The position numbers and the translations under genes are program-made. Below are positions 46,946 to 57,934 of a stretch of 64,000 nt of DNA, in pieces (the stretch's first letter is position 1; each line of letters begins with the position of its first letter). The DNA lies in contig NC_092366.1 of the NCBI RefSeq assembly GCF_030848805.1, positions 9,547,368 through 9,611,367 of the forward strand. The letters are read 5' to 3'. Under the pieces are notes generated by a model. The model was not told where the DNA came from, did not search any database, and saw only the letters and a list, made by a program, of their open reading frames with translations. The DNA is from Temnothorax longispinosus. Taxonomy: Eukaryota; Arthropoda; Insecta; Hymenoptera; Formicidae.

Positions 46946-47143
46946 ACGTAGCTGTTGATGAAAGAGAATTAGATGGTGACTTAATTTTGGGAGATATAGG
47001 TCAAGGATTGCCATTTAAAGCTGGTACGTTTGATGGGGCTGTCAGTATTTCTGCGCTTGTGGTTGTGCTATGCAAGCAAAACTTTGCACAATCCTACAAA
47101 ACGTTTATATCGTTTTTTATCAATAATAAAACAATACGAATGC
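46946..47143 (+). pseudogene. BUD23/WBSCR22-like rRNA methyltransferase fragment
   Basis: After an acceptor (TTTTTAG at 46945) the frame reads DVAVDERELDGDLILGDIGQ, then GLPFKAGTFDGAVSISAL. After a 2-base loss it continues in another frame with WLCYASKTLHNPTKRLYRF. This matches the SAM-binding region of BUD23, the 18S rRNA guanine-N7 methyltransferase (DGAxSISAxQWLC and NPxKRLYxF motifs). The missing CA of the expected CAG-TGG join kills the frame. As a lone exon next to an unrelated SNX4 exon, it is most simply a captured fragment. Confidence 0.75.
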
Positions 47144-47181
47144 ATTCATCTCTAATTACTTTTCAATTATTTTTATTGTGT

Positions 47182-47187
<6 letters not shown>

Positions 47188-47239
<52 letters not shown>

Positions 47240-47385
47240 TTATATAGAGACATTATTATATATAGAGATTATATAGAGACATTATATAGAGATTATATAG
47301 AGACATTATTATATATAGATATTATACAGAGACATTATATAGAGACATTATATATTATATATAGAGATTATATAGAGACAAAGAT
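47188..47385. repeat. (TA)n and TATATAGAGACATT simple repeats
   Basis: A TA run (47188-47237) is followed by repeated 12-20 bp units with TATATAGAGACATT. Simple sequence only. Confidence 0.9.
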
Positions 47386-47396
47386 TAAATCCTGTT

Positions 47397-48500
47397 GCTC
47401 TCAACGTCTGCCTCTGCCTCGTCTACCCCAATGGTAATTGGGTGATGACAATTTATATAAGAAGGCCATGAACCTTTCTTCTTGGCGTCGTATCCCCGCG
47501 GCACTGCCTCTTGGTCTGCGAACTGTAAAATAATAAAATTGTATAAGAAATTTTATGAATTAAATACATATAATATGAATTAAATTTTTTATATATAACG
47601 AGAAGATATATTTATTAATTTCGATTAAGATGGTTTGTTTCGATTAAGATGGTTTGATTAAGATGCATTGTTATTGCGATAAATGTTACCACATGCCTCA
47701 GTGGTCGAATTGAGACGACGCCTGCACGGATAGCGGGAGGTTCCAGGTTCAAACTCTGGCTGGGGTAATATTTTTCGCAATCGCAATCAACTTATTGGCG
47801 GAACATATCATGAATATGTCATTACTTTATGTTAAATATATATATATAATATTAATATTACCTTGTCTATCATCTTCGGCATCGAAACGATCGGCGACGA
47901 CGGGATCAGCGGCGACAGGTCCGGCGACGACGGGACGGGCGGCGACGGGACGGTCGGCGACGACGAGACGGTCGGCGACGGAACCGGCGGCGACAGGTCT
48001 GGCGACGGGACGGTCGGCGACGGAACCGGCGGCGACAGGTCCGGCGGCGACAGGATGGTCGGCGACGACGGAACCAGCGGCGACAGGTCCGGCGGCGACG
48101 GGACGGGTGGCGACGACGGAACCGGCGGCGACAGGTCCGGCGGCGACGGGACGGTCGGCGACGACGAGACGGTCGGCGACGGAACCGGCGGCGACGGGAC
48201 CGGCAGCGATATCGGTGGCTGATCCCGATAATTCTAGCCCGAAATCGGCGAAATCGTTGTCATCATCTAGATCCATCTAAAATAAAATAAAAATAGCAAC
48301 ATTGTAATTATGTGAAATTATGTGAAATATATATTGAAAAGACAGTACTTACCACTTGTACTTTCGCGATTTCTCTCACAATCAGTATGAAACGGTGGTT
48401 TCGTTGGCTCCTGCCTCTTTTCAGAGGACAATACGGCCAGTATTTGCCACTGTTTGTTATACAAAGTCCGGCGACGATGGCGGGTAAAGTGTTTAAAAGC
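47397..48500 (-). CDS. Possible spliced gene with minisatellite-encoded repeat
   Basis: On the minus strand an ATG at 48276 starts MDLDDDNDFADFGLELSG. A low-complexity run of Ala/Val/Gly/Asp repeats (VAAGPVAAGSVADR type) follows, then FDAEDDRQ and a donor (CAAG|GTAATA, ~47867). An acceptor TTTTACAG at ~47524 leads in phase to a basic tail ending HWGRRGRGRR and a stop near 47397. An upstream acceptor just before the ATG pairs with a donor at ~48353, so a 5' exon (to ~48500) probably exists. The repeat reads open on the opposite strand too because of its GC-rich period, so openness is weak evidence. I recognise no family. It could be a captured gene piece or a transposon accessory protein. Confidence 0.4.
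47686..47768 (+). repeat. tRNA-like sequence (SINE head or tRNA pseudogene)
   Basis: The ends TTACCAC and GGGGTAA pair 6 of 7. A T-arm CCAGG-TTCAAAC-TCTGG is perfect, and A-box (TGCCTCAGTGG) and B-box (GGTTCAAACTC) like motifs are present. The anticodon arm does not form a proper 5-bp stem, so I do not call it a functional tRNA. Confidence 0.5.
47885..48222. repeat. GC-rich minisatellite (GGCGACGGGAC-type units)
   Basis: Units of 15-27 bp such as ACCGGCGGCGACAGGTC and GGGACGGTCGGCGACGAC repeat about 16-18 times with higher-order pattern. Period lengths are multiples of three, so frames stay open on both strands. It lies inside the putative minus-strand coding exon. Confidence 0.9.
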
Positions 48501-48819
48501 GTGGAATACCCTTATAGGGTAGAGAGCCTTTCAGACTATATTCGGAAACTTCACTCTGGCCTAGTTTATATTGATCACTTGATACGCGTATTAAATAGTA
48601 AATAACTAGTAAATTAGTTTGATTATTGGTTTGATACGCGTATCAAGAGATCGGTGTAAACTAGGTCATTCGAATACACACCAGCGTCGTTCTGGAGCCT
48701 TATTCTCGAATCGTTTTCATAAAACTTGCATGCGAAATTCAATGTTTTTCAAATAGAAAGTCGCACACGAAAATCATTAGGGCAGGCTCGAGAATACGGT
48801 CCCTGTCCTTGTTCAATTT

Positions 48820-49326
48820 TGTAAGCGCAGAGAAAAATTAACGGAGCTACCGGGACTTGAACTCGGGATCCTTCGCTCACAAGCCTAGCACTTAGGCTGC
48901 TACCCCACGACTGCTCCACTACTACGCTAATTTCTCCGATCCCTCATCAATACTGGCCCTACGGCCCCAAATCTCCTACAGCTCGGCCAGCCCTGACATC
49001 ACATTCGCCCCGAATGTGCCATGCCCTCCGACCGCCGAAGCCTGCAAGAATAACTCGGAGCTATACTCCACAACTTCCCAATCACACCACCCACACACAG
49101 GTATCCGGTGTATCGGGCAAGTTCTCCTCCAACGAGGTAACGCGAGCACAATCCCACTTCTGAACTGTAAGCGCAGAGAAAAATTAACGGAGCTACCGGG
49201 ACTTGAACTCGGGATCCTTCGCTCACAAGCCTAGCACTTAGGCTGCTACCCCACGACTGCTCCACTACTACGCTAATTTCTCCGATCCCTCATCAATACT
49301 GGCCCTACGGCCCCAAATCTCCTACA
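48820..49326 (-). mobile_element. TRIM (miniature LTR retrotransposon) with tRNA-like LTRs
   Basis: Two 161-bp direct repeats (48820-48980 and 49166-49326) start TGTAAGCGC and end TCTCCTACA (TG...CA) and read as identical. The 185-bp interior has no coding capacity. The flanks share ATTT (48816-48819, 49327-49330). Each LTR contains, on the minus strand, a tRNA-like block: A-box-like TAGCGTAGTAGTGG, B-box GAGTTCAAGTCCC, and complementary GGAG...CTCCG ends. Identical LTRs imply very recent insertion; mobilisation must use proteins from another retrotransposon. Strand is assigned from the tRNA-like block only; a primer-binding site is not obvious. Confidence 0.78.
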
Positions 49327-50970
49327 ATTTTTAGTAACAAGATAAAGCGATGCGGTGTGCACTCGAATATAGTTTTTGAATGCAGCCCTAAAGGCTCTAT
49401 CTATACACGCCGATAACGTCGCCGCCGATCATGTCACCATCGATCACGTTGCTGTCGATCACGTCGCCTATCACGTCGTCGTTGATTACATTATTCGTGG
49501 TTGTTATTGCGTTCCGCGTACGCGTTACCGGTTCCTACGCTTTGTTGACAAATACATTGTGGGATTAATAGCAGAGAAGAATTCTCTCTGTTGTTATTAA
49601 TAGTATTTCGTCGTTGTTCGTGGCTCATAAGCTATTTCGCAAATAGCTTACAATCTCATCATATCTGTGAGTGAAGGTTATATTGTCGATATATTGCGAT
49701 ATCTCTGAGACAATATCTTTTTCTGAGAGTGAGTGAATTGTTAACAGATTACATCCAGCGGACGGTGAGTCGCGTCAGCACCGCTCCTGTTATCTTATAC
49801 CCATAACGAGGCCCATAACAAGGTAACTATTTTTTTAAGGTGCCTTTTCACGTTGACACTCAACGCTCATTTTCAGCAAGAAAAAATCTTCAGAAATAAT
49901 ATATGTATCTATAAGATATTATTACTTGAAGATATTACTTGAAAAAAATTAACTCTAATCCATCCAACGTTTTTTCCGTCACTTCATTCCGCCAATCATG
50001 CACTTTCGTGTCTCACGCTTTTTTCAGTACTGTTAACAGCTTTGAAAAATTCTCAAAAAATTATTATAGTATCTTTATACCTTCGACTAAAAATCAATGT
50101 AAAGAAGATTTGGAAATTATTTATTTAAATATTTTTTTACAACAATTATATTTTGAAAGACACACGTTACGACTTGTTTTATTTAAAAAATCATAACTCA
50201 CGAACAAATTTACAAAACTTAATGCTTCAAAGCGCAAATTAAAGCTAAAAGTAGTGCGAATGAGAAAAAATATGAGATAATTATTAATTAAATAAGAATA
50301 CGTAATTTTGTCGCCGCAAATTTGGTAATTTTTAAATGGTACAGAAGAACTTTAAGGACTTAAGGAATGCTAGAAAAGGAATTTCTGAATAAGAAAACTA
50401 ATTTGAAGTGTGACAGATATTTCTTATGTAAAAAAATTAATTTTTTTCGTAGTTTCTCCCCACCTTTTCAATCTGCCTCTGAGCCATAATAGTCCTCTGT
50501 GAAATGTCAAATTTTTTTTTGACAGAAATATTTTTTAAATACGTTTAAATTATACACAAAAATACATTTTTATCGAAAAAAAAATCTCACTTACCTTTCA
50601 CACAACACTTTCGTGTCCCACCGAGATTTTGATTGTTCGCCGTTTCGAGAGTAAATGAGCTACGGCTCTGAAATTTCTGTCTGATGCTCCCTACTACAAC
50701 AACTTTTTTTAGGCGTGGAGGGGATAATCCCACGCTCGTTTGTTTTTTGGAACAAAGAATCGCTAGAAACGCGTGGGACACGAAAGGGCATGGTTGGATG
50801 GATTGGGGTTAATATTTTACTTATTTCGAAGTCTATGTTTGATTATACTGGGACGATTAACGATGATTCAGCGACGACGCTGAACATTAAACAAATTCAA
50901 TTTTATTTCTTGGATGCTAGCGTCAAAGCGATACCACTACATTCACCTTATTGATGACGTTTATTTTCAA
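49327..50970. other. Repeat-rich spacer without supported gene
   Basis: It includes degenerate ATCACGTCGCC units (49405-49495), a segment with CCCATAACGAGGCCCATAAC (~49800), AT-rich DNA, and a more balanced stretch (50580-50900). In the last one TTTCGTGTCCCAC (50610) and GTGGGACACGAAA (50775) are inverted, suggesting the core of another foldback element. Frames are short and show no domain. Confidence 0.4.
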
Positions 50971-50984
50971 TGTCTTATGAATTG

Positions 50985-51085
50985 ACACCTTAAGTGTGCA
51001 AGTAGAAACCTGCACATTGATTTCTCATAGTTTTTAAGTGGGCAAGTAGACTTGCACATTGCTTCCCCATAATTTTTAAGTATGC
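50985..51085. repeat. AAGTGTGCAAGTAGAAAC tandem-unit fragment
   Basis: About two units of the same minisatellite found in FAR intron 6 (AAGTGTGCAAGTAGAAACCT, GCACATTGATTTCTCATAG). It shows that this repeat moves independently of the FAR genes. Confidence 0.65.
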
Positions 51086-51126
51086 AAATCATAAATTTAC
51101 TGAGTTCTAGAATAAAATACCTTTCC

Positions 51127-51270
51127 CAGGTAGCACATACACGTTTCAAAAATGTTTTACAAGCATTTTTCCGAAACATTTTATAACCGATTTCTAGAAA
51201 CATTTTTCATGAGTAAAACTGTCCATTCGAAAAACGTTCGAAGAAACGTTTCTTTTCCGATAATTTAATA
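51127..51270. mobile_element. CCCAGGTAGCA-family left-end fragment
   Basis: It starts CCCAGGTAGCACATACACG and continues with the inverted form of the FAR1-upstream fragment (ACATTTTATAACCGATTTC, GTCCATTCGAAAAACGTTC). It breaks off near 51270. Confidence 0.65.
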
Positions 51271-51540
51271 TGCTTTCGAGAGTTACGTCACAGGTTATGT
51301 AACATAATTAATTACTCGACAACCATGCAGACAATTATCTTCAACTTTTGTTATACATAAACACGAATTTCTCGACCCTGTATAATGTGAATCTCGCTTC
51401 AACTTAGAAAGCACATACAAAGCAAACACTCTCTATTCTCTGCTTTAAATAACTTTCCTTTCAATATACCAACAATTCACTGCTTTAAAAAATTTTTCTT
51501 CGTTCATACATGTACTATTTCCACATAAATATCAATCATT

Positions 51541-52092
51541 TATGTCTATTAGTAGCCCAGTCAAATGGGCATTTGAAAAAGAAATAATACTACTAGCGCT
51601 GCAACTAGCGTGGAAGTGTGTCTTTTGGGGTTGTAATGAAGATACTAAAAGCCTACCCCCGTACCATTGTCATAGCAAAAACAAGAGTGCAAAAATTGCC
51701 CAAAAATTGGTTTTTTGCCAATAGCTCCAAAAGTATCACAATTAGGGGAAAAAGTGAAGATGTAAAAGTTGTAGAGAATAAAATTTCACACAAAAAAGGT
51801 ATACAAATATGTTGTACGACCAATTGCAGTCGATCTAGATTTTTTTAAAGTTTGTGTGAAATTTTATTCTCTACAACTTTTACATCTTCACTTTTTCCCC
51901 TAATTGTGATACTTTTGGAGTTATTGGCAAAAAACCAATTTTTGGGCCTTTTTTTGCACCCCCGTTTTTGCTACGACAATGGTACGGGGGTGGGCTTTTA
52001 GTATCTTCATTACAACCCCAAAAGACACACTTCCACGCTAGTTGCAGCGCTGGTAGTATTATTTCTTTTTCAAATGCCCATTTGACTGGGCT
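51541..52092. repeat. 552-bp foldback palindrome
   Basis: Arms run from AGTAGCCCAGTCAAATGGGC to its complement, centred at ~51815 (a loop around TGTTGTACGACCAATTGC). Mismatches are few. Confidence 0.75.
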
Positions 52093-52305
52093 ACGGATCC
52101 ATGACAGAACGTCCAAAAAAAAATATCCCACGACAGAACATCCCGCGACAATATGTTCAAAAAAATAATATCCCCGTGACAAAACTTCCCACGACAAAAC
52201 ACCCACGACACAATCGGCACATGAATTATGTCATTGTCGGTTTTATTACGGTATTACATTTAGTACATGCGTTCATACTAATATATGACCATTACCAATT
52301 TAGGT

Positions 52306-52440
52306 AATTCTTCAGAATAGGGCCTTTTCCGAATTTTGATATTTTCTTGCGGTTTTCTTGGTAAAAACCTTTGTTGTGACTCCAACAGTGATAATCAATC
52401 GGGGGAACCCGAAAAATATGCACCCTACCTATTTTTTTTC
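52306..52440 (-). repeat. Dispersed repeat A, copy 4
   Basis: Same core as 11965-12125 (TTTTGATATTTTCTTGCGG, AGTGATAATCAATCGGGGG), on the minus strand. Confidence 0.7.
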
Positions 52441-52539
52441 CTATTTTAGTAAATCTGAAGGAAAGCTCACTCTTCTCCGATTTCGATGAAATAAGGCTCA
52501 ATTAAAGCGTTTTTGCTCAAAATGACTAAAAGTATTTAG

Positions 52540-52805
52540 TGCGTGAACCTCGGTTCGCGTGGAAAGTGTATGCGTGAACTATTTCGGGACTACCGCACCT
52601 CCCCCGAAAGCACGGGGGGGGGGGGGGTGTGCGTGAACCTCGATTCGCGTGGAAAGTGTATGCGTGAACTATTTCGGGACTACCGCACCTCCCCCGAAAG
52701 CACGGGGGGGGTGTGCGTGAACCTCGGTTCGCGTGGAAAGTGTATGCGTGAACTATTTCGGGACTACCGCACCTCCCCCGAAAGCACGGGGGGGTATGCG
52801 TGAAC
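52540..52805. repeat. ~80-bp minisatellite, about 3.3 units
   Basis: Each unit has GTGCGTGAACCTCGGTTCGC, GTGTATGCGTGAACTATTTC, CTACCGCACCTCCCCCGAAA and a variable G run (GCACGGGGGG). The same unit forms the inner arms of the foldback in FAR2 intron 5, so both derive from one element family. Confidence 0.85.
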
Positions 52806-53290
52806 CTCGGTTCGCGTGAATAGCGTATGCATGGAGGTGGTAGGTTCCGCCCCCCTGCGGGGGGCTCCACTATGGTTAAACTACACATATAGTATGCCTT
52901 CAAAGTACATGCGTAGGCTTTCCACGCGTGGAAAGTTATGAACCCATGTGGCTCCTGGTTTCGCGTGGACGTCCTGTCGCAGGAAATTTTGTCACGGGGA
53001 TATTATTTTTTTGGACATAATGTCGTGGGATGTTCTGTCGTGGGAAATTTTTTTTTGGACGTTCTGTCTGACTACCCTGGGCTACTAATAGACATAAATG
53101 ATTGATATTTATGTGGAAATAGTACATGTATGAACAAAGGAAAATTTTTTAAAGCAGTGAATTGTTGGTATATTGAAAGGAAAGTTATTTAAAGCAGATA
53201 ATAGAGAGTGTTTGCTTTGTATGTGGTTTCTAAGTTGAAGCAAGATTCACATTATACAGGGTCAAGGGATTCGTGTTTATGTATAATAGT

Positions 53291-54035
53291 AGTCTATTTA
53301 TGACATTCTTGTATATACTTTTCTATATCAACTATTCTCTGCTTTAACAAAGAGTATGGTCAATATATTAACGGTTCACTGCTTTAAATATAGCAGTTAT
53401 TTTGAGTACTAATAGACATAAATGATTGACACTTTCCACGCAAAACGAGGTGCCACATGGGTTTGTGGCGTGTTTTACAAGCTCCTTTATTGTATATCGC
53501 CACAAATGATTCACACAGATGATCGACTAATTTATCTTGTTCAATACCACCTCTACTTAAATGAGCTCGTAAAGCACGCCACGAACCCATGTAACAACTC
53601 GTCTCGCGTCAAAAGTGTATGCGTAGAGGCAATAGGTTTCACCCCCCTGCGGAGGCTCCACTATTGTTAAACTAGACATATAGTGTGCCTTCAAAGTACA
53701 TGCGTGGGCTTTTCACGCGTGGAAAGTTATAAACCCGAAAACGTATCGACTCGTGGATGGTGGAGCTGGAAACAACGATTTGCTGCTTTAAATAACTTTT
53801 CTTCGTTCATGCATGTACATACTATTTTTATAAACGATGACCGCCAGCTAAAATTTTGTGAAGGTCACTCAAGAGGGTGACCTTGACAACATATGTCAAC
53901 GTCAAGGTCATCGTGGGGAGGGTTACGGAAGGTATACTTGTGATTCCCGGGGCCTCCCCTTTAAAGCGCCGTGAGGGACATTCAAGGGGGTTTTTAGTGG
54001 GTTAAAGTTTAACATAACCGCCCTCCCCACCCCGG
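53291..54035. other. Element debris up to the assembly gap
   Basis: Words shared with 52800-52980 (GTATGCGT, TTCAAAGTACATGCGT) and with the FAR2 foldback (GGGTGACCTTGACAACATA) show mixed fragments of the same foldback family. I see no gene. Confidence 0.45.
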
Positions 54036-54535
54036 NNNNNNNNNNNNNNNNNNNNNNNNNNNNNNNNNNNNNNNNNNNNNNNNNNNNNNNNNNNNNNNNN
54101 NNNNNNNNNNNNNNNNNNNNNNNNNNNNNNNNNNNNNNNNNNNNNNNNNNNNNNNNNNNNNNNNNNNNNNNNNNNNNNNNNNNNNNNNNNNNNNNNNNNN
54201 NNNNNNNNNNNNNNNNNNNNNNNNNNNNNNNNNNNNNNNNNNNNNNNNNNNNNNNNNNNNNNNNNNNNNNNNNNNNNNNNNNNNNNNNNNNNNNNNNNNN
54301 NNNNNNNNNNNNNNNNNNNNNNNNNNNNNNNNNNNNNNNNNNNNNNNNNNNNNNNNNNNNNNNNNNNNNNNNNNNNNNNNNNNNNNNNNNNNNNNNNNNN
54401 NNNNNNNNNNNNNNNNNNNNNNNNNNNNNNNNNNNNNNNNNNNNNNNNNNNNNNNNNNNNNNNNNNNNNNNNNNNNNNNNNNNNNNNNNNNNNNNNNNNN
54501 NNNNNNNNNNNNNNNNNNNNNNNNNNNNNNNNNNN
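54036..54535. other. Assembly gap of 500 N
   Basis: Exactly 500 Ns, a round number that usually marks a gap of estimated or unknown length. It removes the N-terminus of the Helitron protein and its upstream boundary. Confidence 0.97.
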
Positions 54536-57496
54536 GTTTTCTTTACAAACGTCATTATTAATCGATCCAGATTTTGAAGCACAGGAGACAGAAAATGCTA
54601 CTGAATCTAATTTGGATGACGAACGCGAATTGAGCCCAAAAAGTCCAACGCAAGAAAACAACGTAGACGCTACTTTAAATAATGAGCGTAAGGCAATGTT
54701 AACTCAGGTTCTTGACGAAAGTAATGATTATTGCGATTACGAGCAATATACTGTTTATCCTTTATATGAAAAAAAATTATGTAAAACTGATACCGCCTTA
54801 TATCAAATGTTAAAAATAGCCGATTTGCCCTTGGACAATCGTGAGAGATCTTTAGATCTATTGTGTTTTCCAGATTTATTTCCTTTTGGTATTGATGGAC
54901 GACACCAAGCTAGACGGGTTAAACTTCACGATCATGAATTTGATAAATGTTGTTTGATGTCCAAACATCCACAATTCAGATTAAATATACAATTCGTATT
55001 TTTTCTGTATAATCTGTACACTTTTCGTCAAATAAATCGTGGTATTTATAGCAAACTATGTACAACTAAGCGTTATACGGCTTCAGAATATTTAGAAGCA
55101 CTACAGACAGATGTATTAGAATCTGACTTGAGTACAATATTCGCCACTATAAGAAATACGGAACAATACTGGCGTATACCGAGGAGTAATTTAAGATGTA
55201 TGACGCAAGAATACGGACCTGCGACATGGTTCGTAACATGGAGTCCTGCTGAATGGCTGATGCCTGACTTAGCTGCATATCTTCGTGAAGTAAATGGATG
55301 GCCTGACGATTCGACGCCCATTAGTGTACTCGTTGCTAAGGATCCCGTGTCAACGTCAAGGTTTCTTGATAACAAATTCAAAGCGTTCCTTGATTTTATT
55401 TGTTCCAAAGATAATCCGATCGGAAAAGTGGCGCATTATTTCTGGCGACGAGAATACCAAGGTAGAGGTATACAACATTTCCATTTATTAATTTGGATTG
55501 AAGGTGCGCCAATTATCGGGAAATCTTCTGTTGAAGAAGTTTCTCAATTTATTTTGCAACACATAACTTGTGAAATGCCAGATCCAAATATTTCACCATT
55601 GTTATACAGGCGAGTCAATACGCATCAACGACACAAACATAACGATTATTGTCTTCGTTCTAAAAAAGTAGGACGCAAAACGATTCGTGTGTGTCGTTTC
55701 GGGTTTCCTCGTCCTGTCACGGAAACGTTGATTTTGAAAGATGTCATAAGTTCGATAGCAGGTAGGAAACGATTGAAACATAGAAGTAGGCTTTATCATG
55801 TTCCTCGAAAACATGATGAGATCAATATAAATGATTATCATCCTGTTCTTCTTACGGTATTAGAAGGAAATGTCGATATACAATACGTAAGTGAAACATC
55901 CACGTTGCTTACTTGGTATATTACTAAGTACGTAAATAAACCAGGAAAATGTGAAATATCTGATGCTGTCCTTGATAGTAAAAATAAGACAAAGAAATCA
56001 TTGCGTCAAGAACTTTGGAATTTTACTTTGCGAGCCACGAGTAATAGGGAATGTGGATCTCTTGAAGCCTGTGATGGAATGTGTGGTATTCCTTTATGGG
56101 GGACTGATTCAAAAACGACTATAAAATGGTTAGATGTTAATCAGATACGACGTAGAAAAGTTAAAACTTATAAGGAAATTGAAGCTCTTGACGGAGATTC
56201 TACAAATATATTTTGTCCATCTATAATAGATGAACATTATCCACGGAGACCGAAAGAATTGGAATCTATGTTTTTATATGAGTTTGTACAGTGGTATGAT
56301 ATTTTGAAAAATAAACCACGAGGTAAAAATATTGAATACTACACGATGGAGAATGGTTATTATCTAAAACGGCGACAGCGTGGATGTCTTATTAATCACT
56401 ATAAATATAATGTCAATACGCAGCCGGAAAATTATTTCTTTTCATTACTGCTCATGTTTAAACCGTGGCGGAAAATAGAAGATCTTAAAGACGGATGTGA
56501 TACATATACAGAAGCATTTCACAAGGAAAAGTTATATCTTACGGAAGCATTGCAATATCATGAAAAATTAGAGGAAGTGCAAAAAGCATTTGAAACTGCG
56601 AAGCAATTAGTTGAACAATATTTAGATAATTTGGAAAAACAGCATGAGTCTCAAGATGATCCCGATAATCCAATAGGTGTTCAAAATATTGAGGCTGGTG
56701 AAGCGATGCAAGATTTTAAGGATCTTGGTGACAAATTAAATCAGGAAATCAATGTATCTGAAATGATTTCAAATCTGAACGCAGATCAAAGAAGAATATT
56801 TGACAGAGTCATCAACGCCGTAAAGATATCGCCGGATGACGAACAATTTAAACAATTACTATTATACGTTAGCGGAGAAGGAGGTACTGGTAAAAGTTTC
56901 TTAATTAAAACAATTAAATGCTGGATAAAACAAAATCTCCACAAAGATACTGCTGTAACAGCACCTACTGGTATAGCGGCGTTTAATATCGATGCTTTAA
57001 CAAATCACAGGCAATGGCAGTTACCTGTTGAACATGGTGATCAGTCTCCTAAGTATACACTATTATCTGATCACGTTTTGAAAGTTTTACGAGCAGATCT
57101 TAAAGATGTTAGTCTTATTATAATTGATGAAATATCAATGATATCTAATTTAACTTTCATGTATATACATTTACGACTATGTCAAATATTTGATACCATG
57201 GATGACGATTTCTTTGGTGGAAAGCATGTTCTTTTATTTGGAGATCTGCTTCAATTACCTCCTGTACGTGAAAATTTTATCTTTGTTCCACTATCAAAAG
57301 CAGAATTTAATAAATATATTGGCAGTGTGGGGACTACTCCTGAGGAATGGTTGTGGCAAAAATTTCAATATGATGAATTGACGATCAATATGCGTCAGCA
57401 AGGAGATACAGCTTATCGTGAATTACTCTCGAGAGTTCGTATTGGTTTATTGACAACTTCTGATTTGAGATTCTCGAGAAAAGAAGAATATCATTG
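54536..57496 (+). pseudogene. Helitron RepHel: HUH replicase and helicase N-part
   Basis: The frame is open from the gap edge to TGA at 57494-57496. It covers the Helitron-like N region, the HUH metal-binding motif HFHLLIWIEG (~55485), the paired tyrosines YITKY (~55916), and a Pif1-type helicase with Walker A GEGGTGKS (~56875), Walker B IIIDEISM (~57118) and GDLLQLPPV (~57240). Rolling-circle transposition needs both activities. After LLTTSDL the reading shifts: the family-like continuation (EILEKRR, then KGQSF) is in another frame, consistent with one lost G near 57468. The upstream start is inside the gap. All catalytic motifs in this part are intact. Confidence 0.9.
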
Positions 57497-57934
57497 AAAG
57501 GTCAGTCTTTCGATGAAAGATTATACGAATTGTGTAATTATCTTGATAATTTGCCGCCTAACACTGTTTGTTTACTGCCTACTCGTTATTTGTGCGATGT
57601 TCTTAACACTGCAATGCTAAGTCGTATTGCTTCGAAAGAAATATTATTAATTGCTCAAGATACGCTTGACTGTGATAATTATATTAAACGAAAGGTACAA
57701 AAGCGATTGACGGATAATGAAGACGATGATACCAATACAGCTGGGCTTTTGAAACAAATTACAATTAAAATTGGAGCGAAAGTTATGATAAGACGCAATA
57801 TTGATGTCACTTTGGGCCTGGTAAATGGTACAATTGCTACAGTTATTTCTGTTGTGCGGGATATATCTACCGATTGTGTAGAAAAGATTAAACTTCTTTT
57901 ACGTCTGGTTTGGAGTATTGTATTGAAAGAGTAA
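57469..57934 (+). pseudogene. Helitron helicase, middle segment (shifted frame)
   Basis: The segment reads SFDERLYELCNYLDNLP, then GAKVMIRRNIDVTLGLVNGT, the conserved Pif1-helicase stretch preceding motif V. It follows the first frameshift, and a second lies near 57895, after which the protein continues in the frame of 57910-59178. Two single-base shifts in ~430 bp suggest pseudogenisation or local sequence error next to a gap. Confidence 0.8.

Larger units (their letters stand above)
51340..53290. mobile_element. ~1.9 kb inverted-repeat element with nested insertions
   Basis: The left arm (51340-51555: ACACGAATTTC, GACCCTGTATAATG, TTATGTCTATTAGTAG) is the reverse complement of the right arm (53085-53290). 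Inside lie a 552-bp foldback (51541-52092), CCCACGACA-word tracts in both orientations (52105-52210 and 52965-53075), repeat A (52306-52440, minus) and a minisatellite (52540-52805). No transposase is visible. Confidence 0.6.

Noticed and set aside
46340..47143. Functional SNX4 or BUD23 gene
   Set aside because: Single exon pieces with frameshifts, MITEs inside, and no neighbouring exons of either gene.
47686..47768. Functional tRNA gene
   Set aside because: Acceptor and T arms pair, but the anticodon stem does not form and no clear anticodon can be assigned; treated as tRNA-like repeat.
53923..54661. Long minus-strand frames spanning the N gap
   Set aside because: Their length comes from Ns translated as unknown residues.
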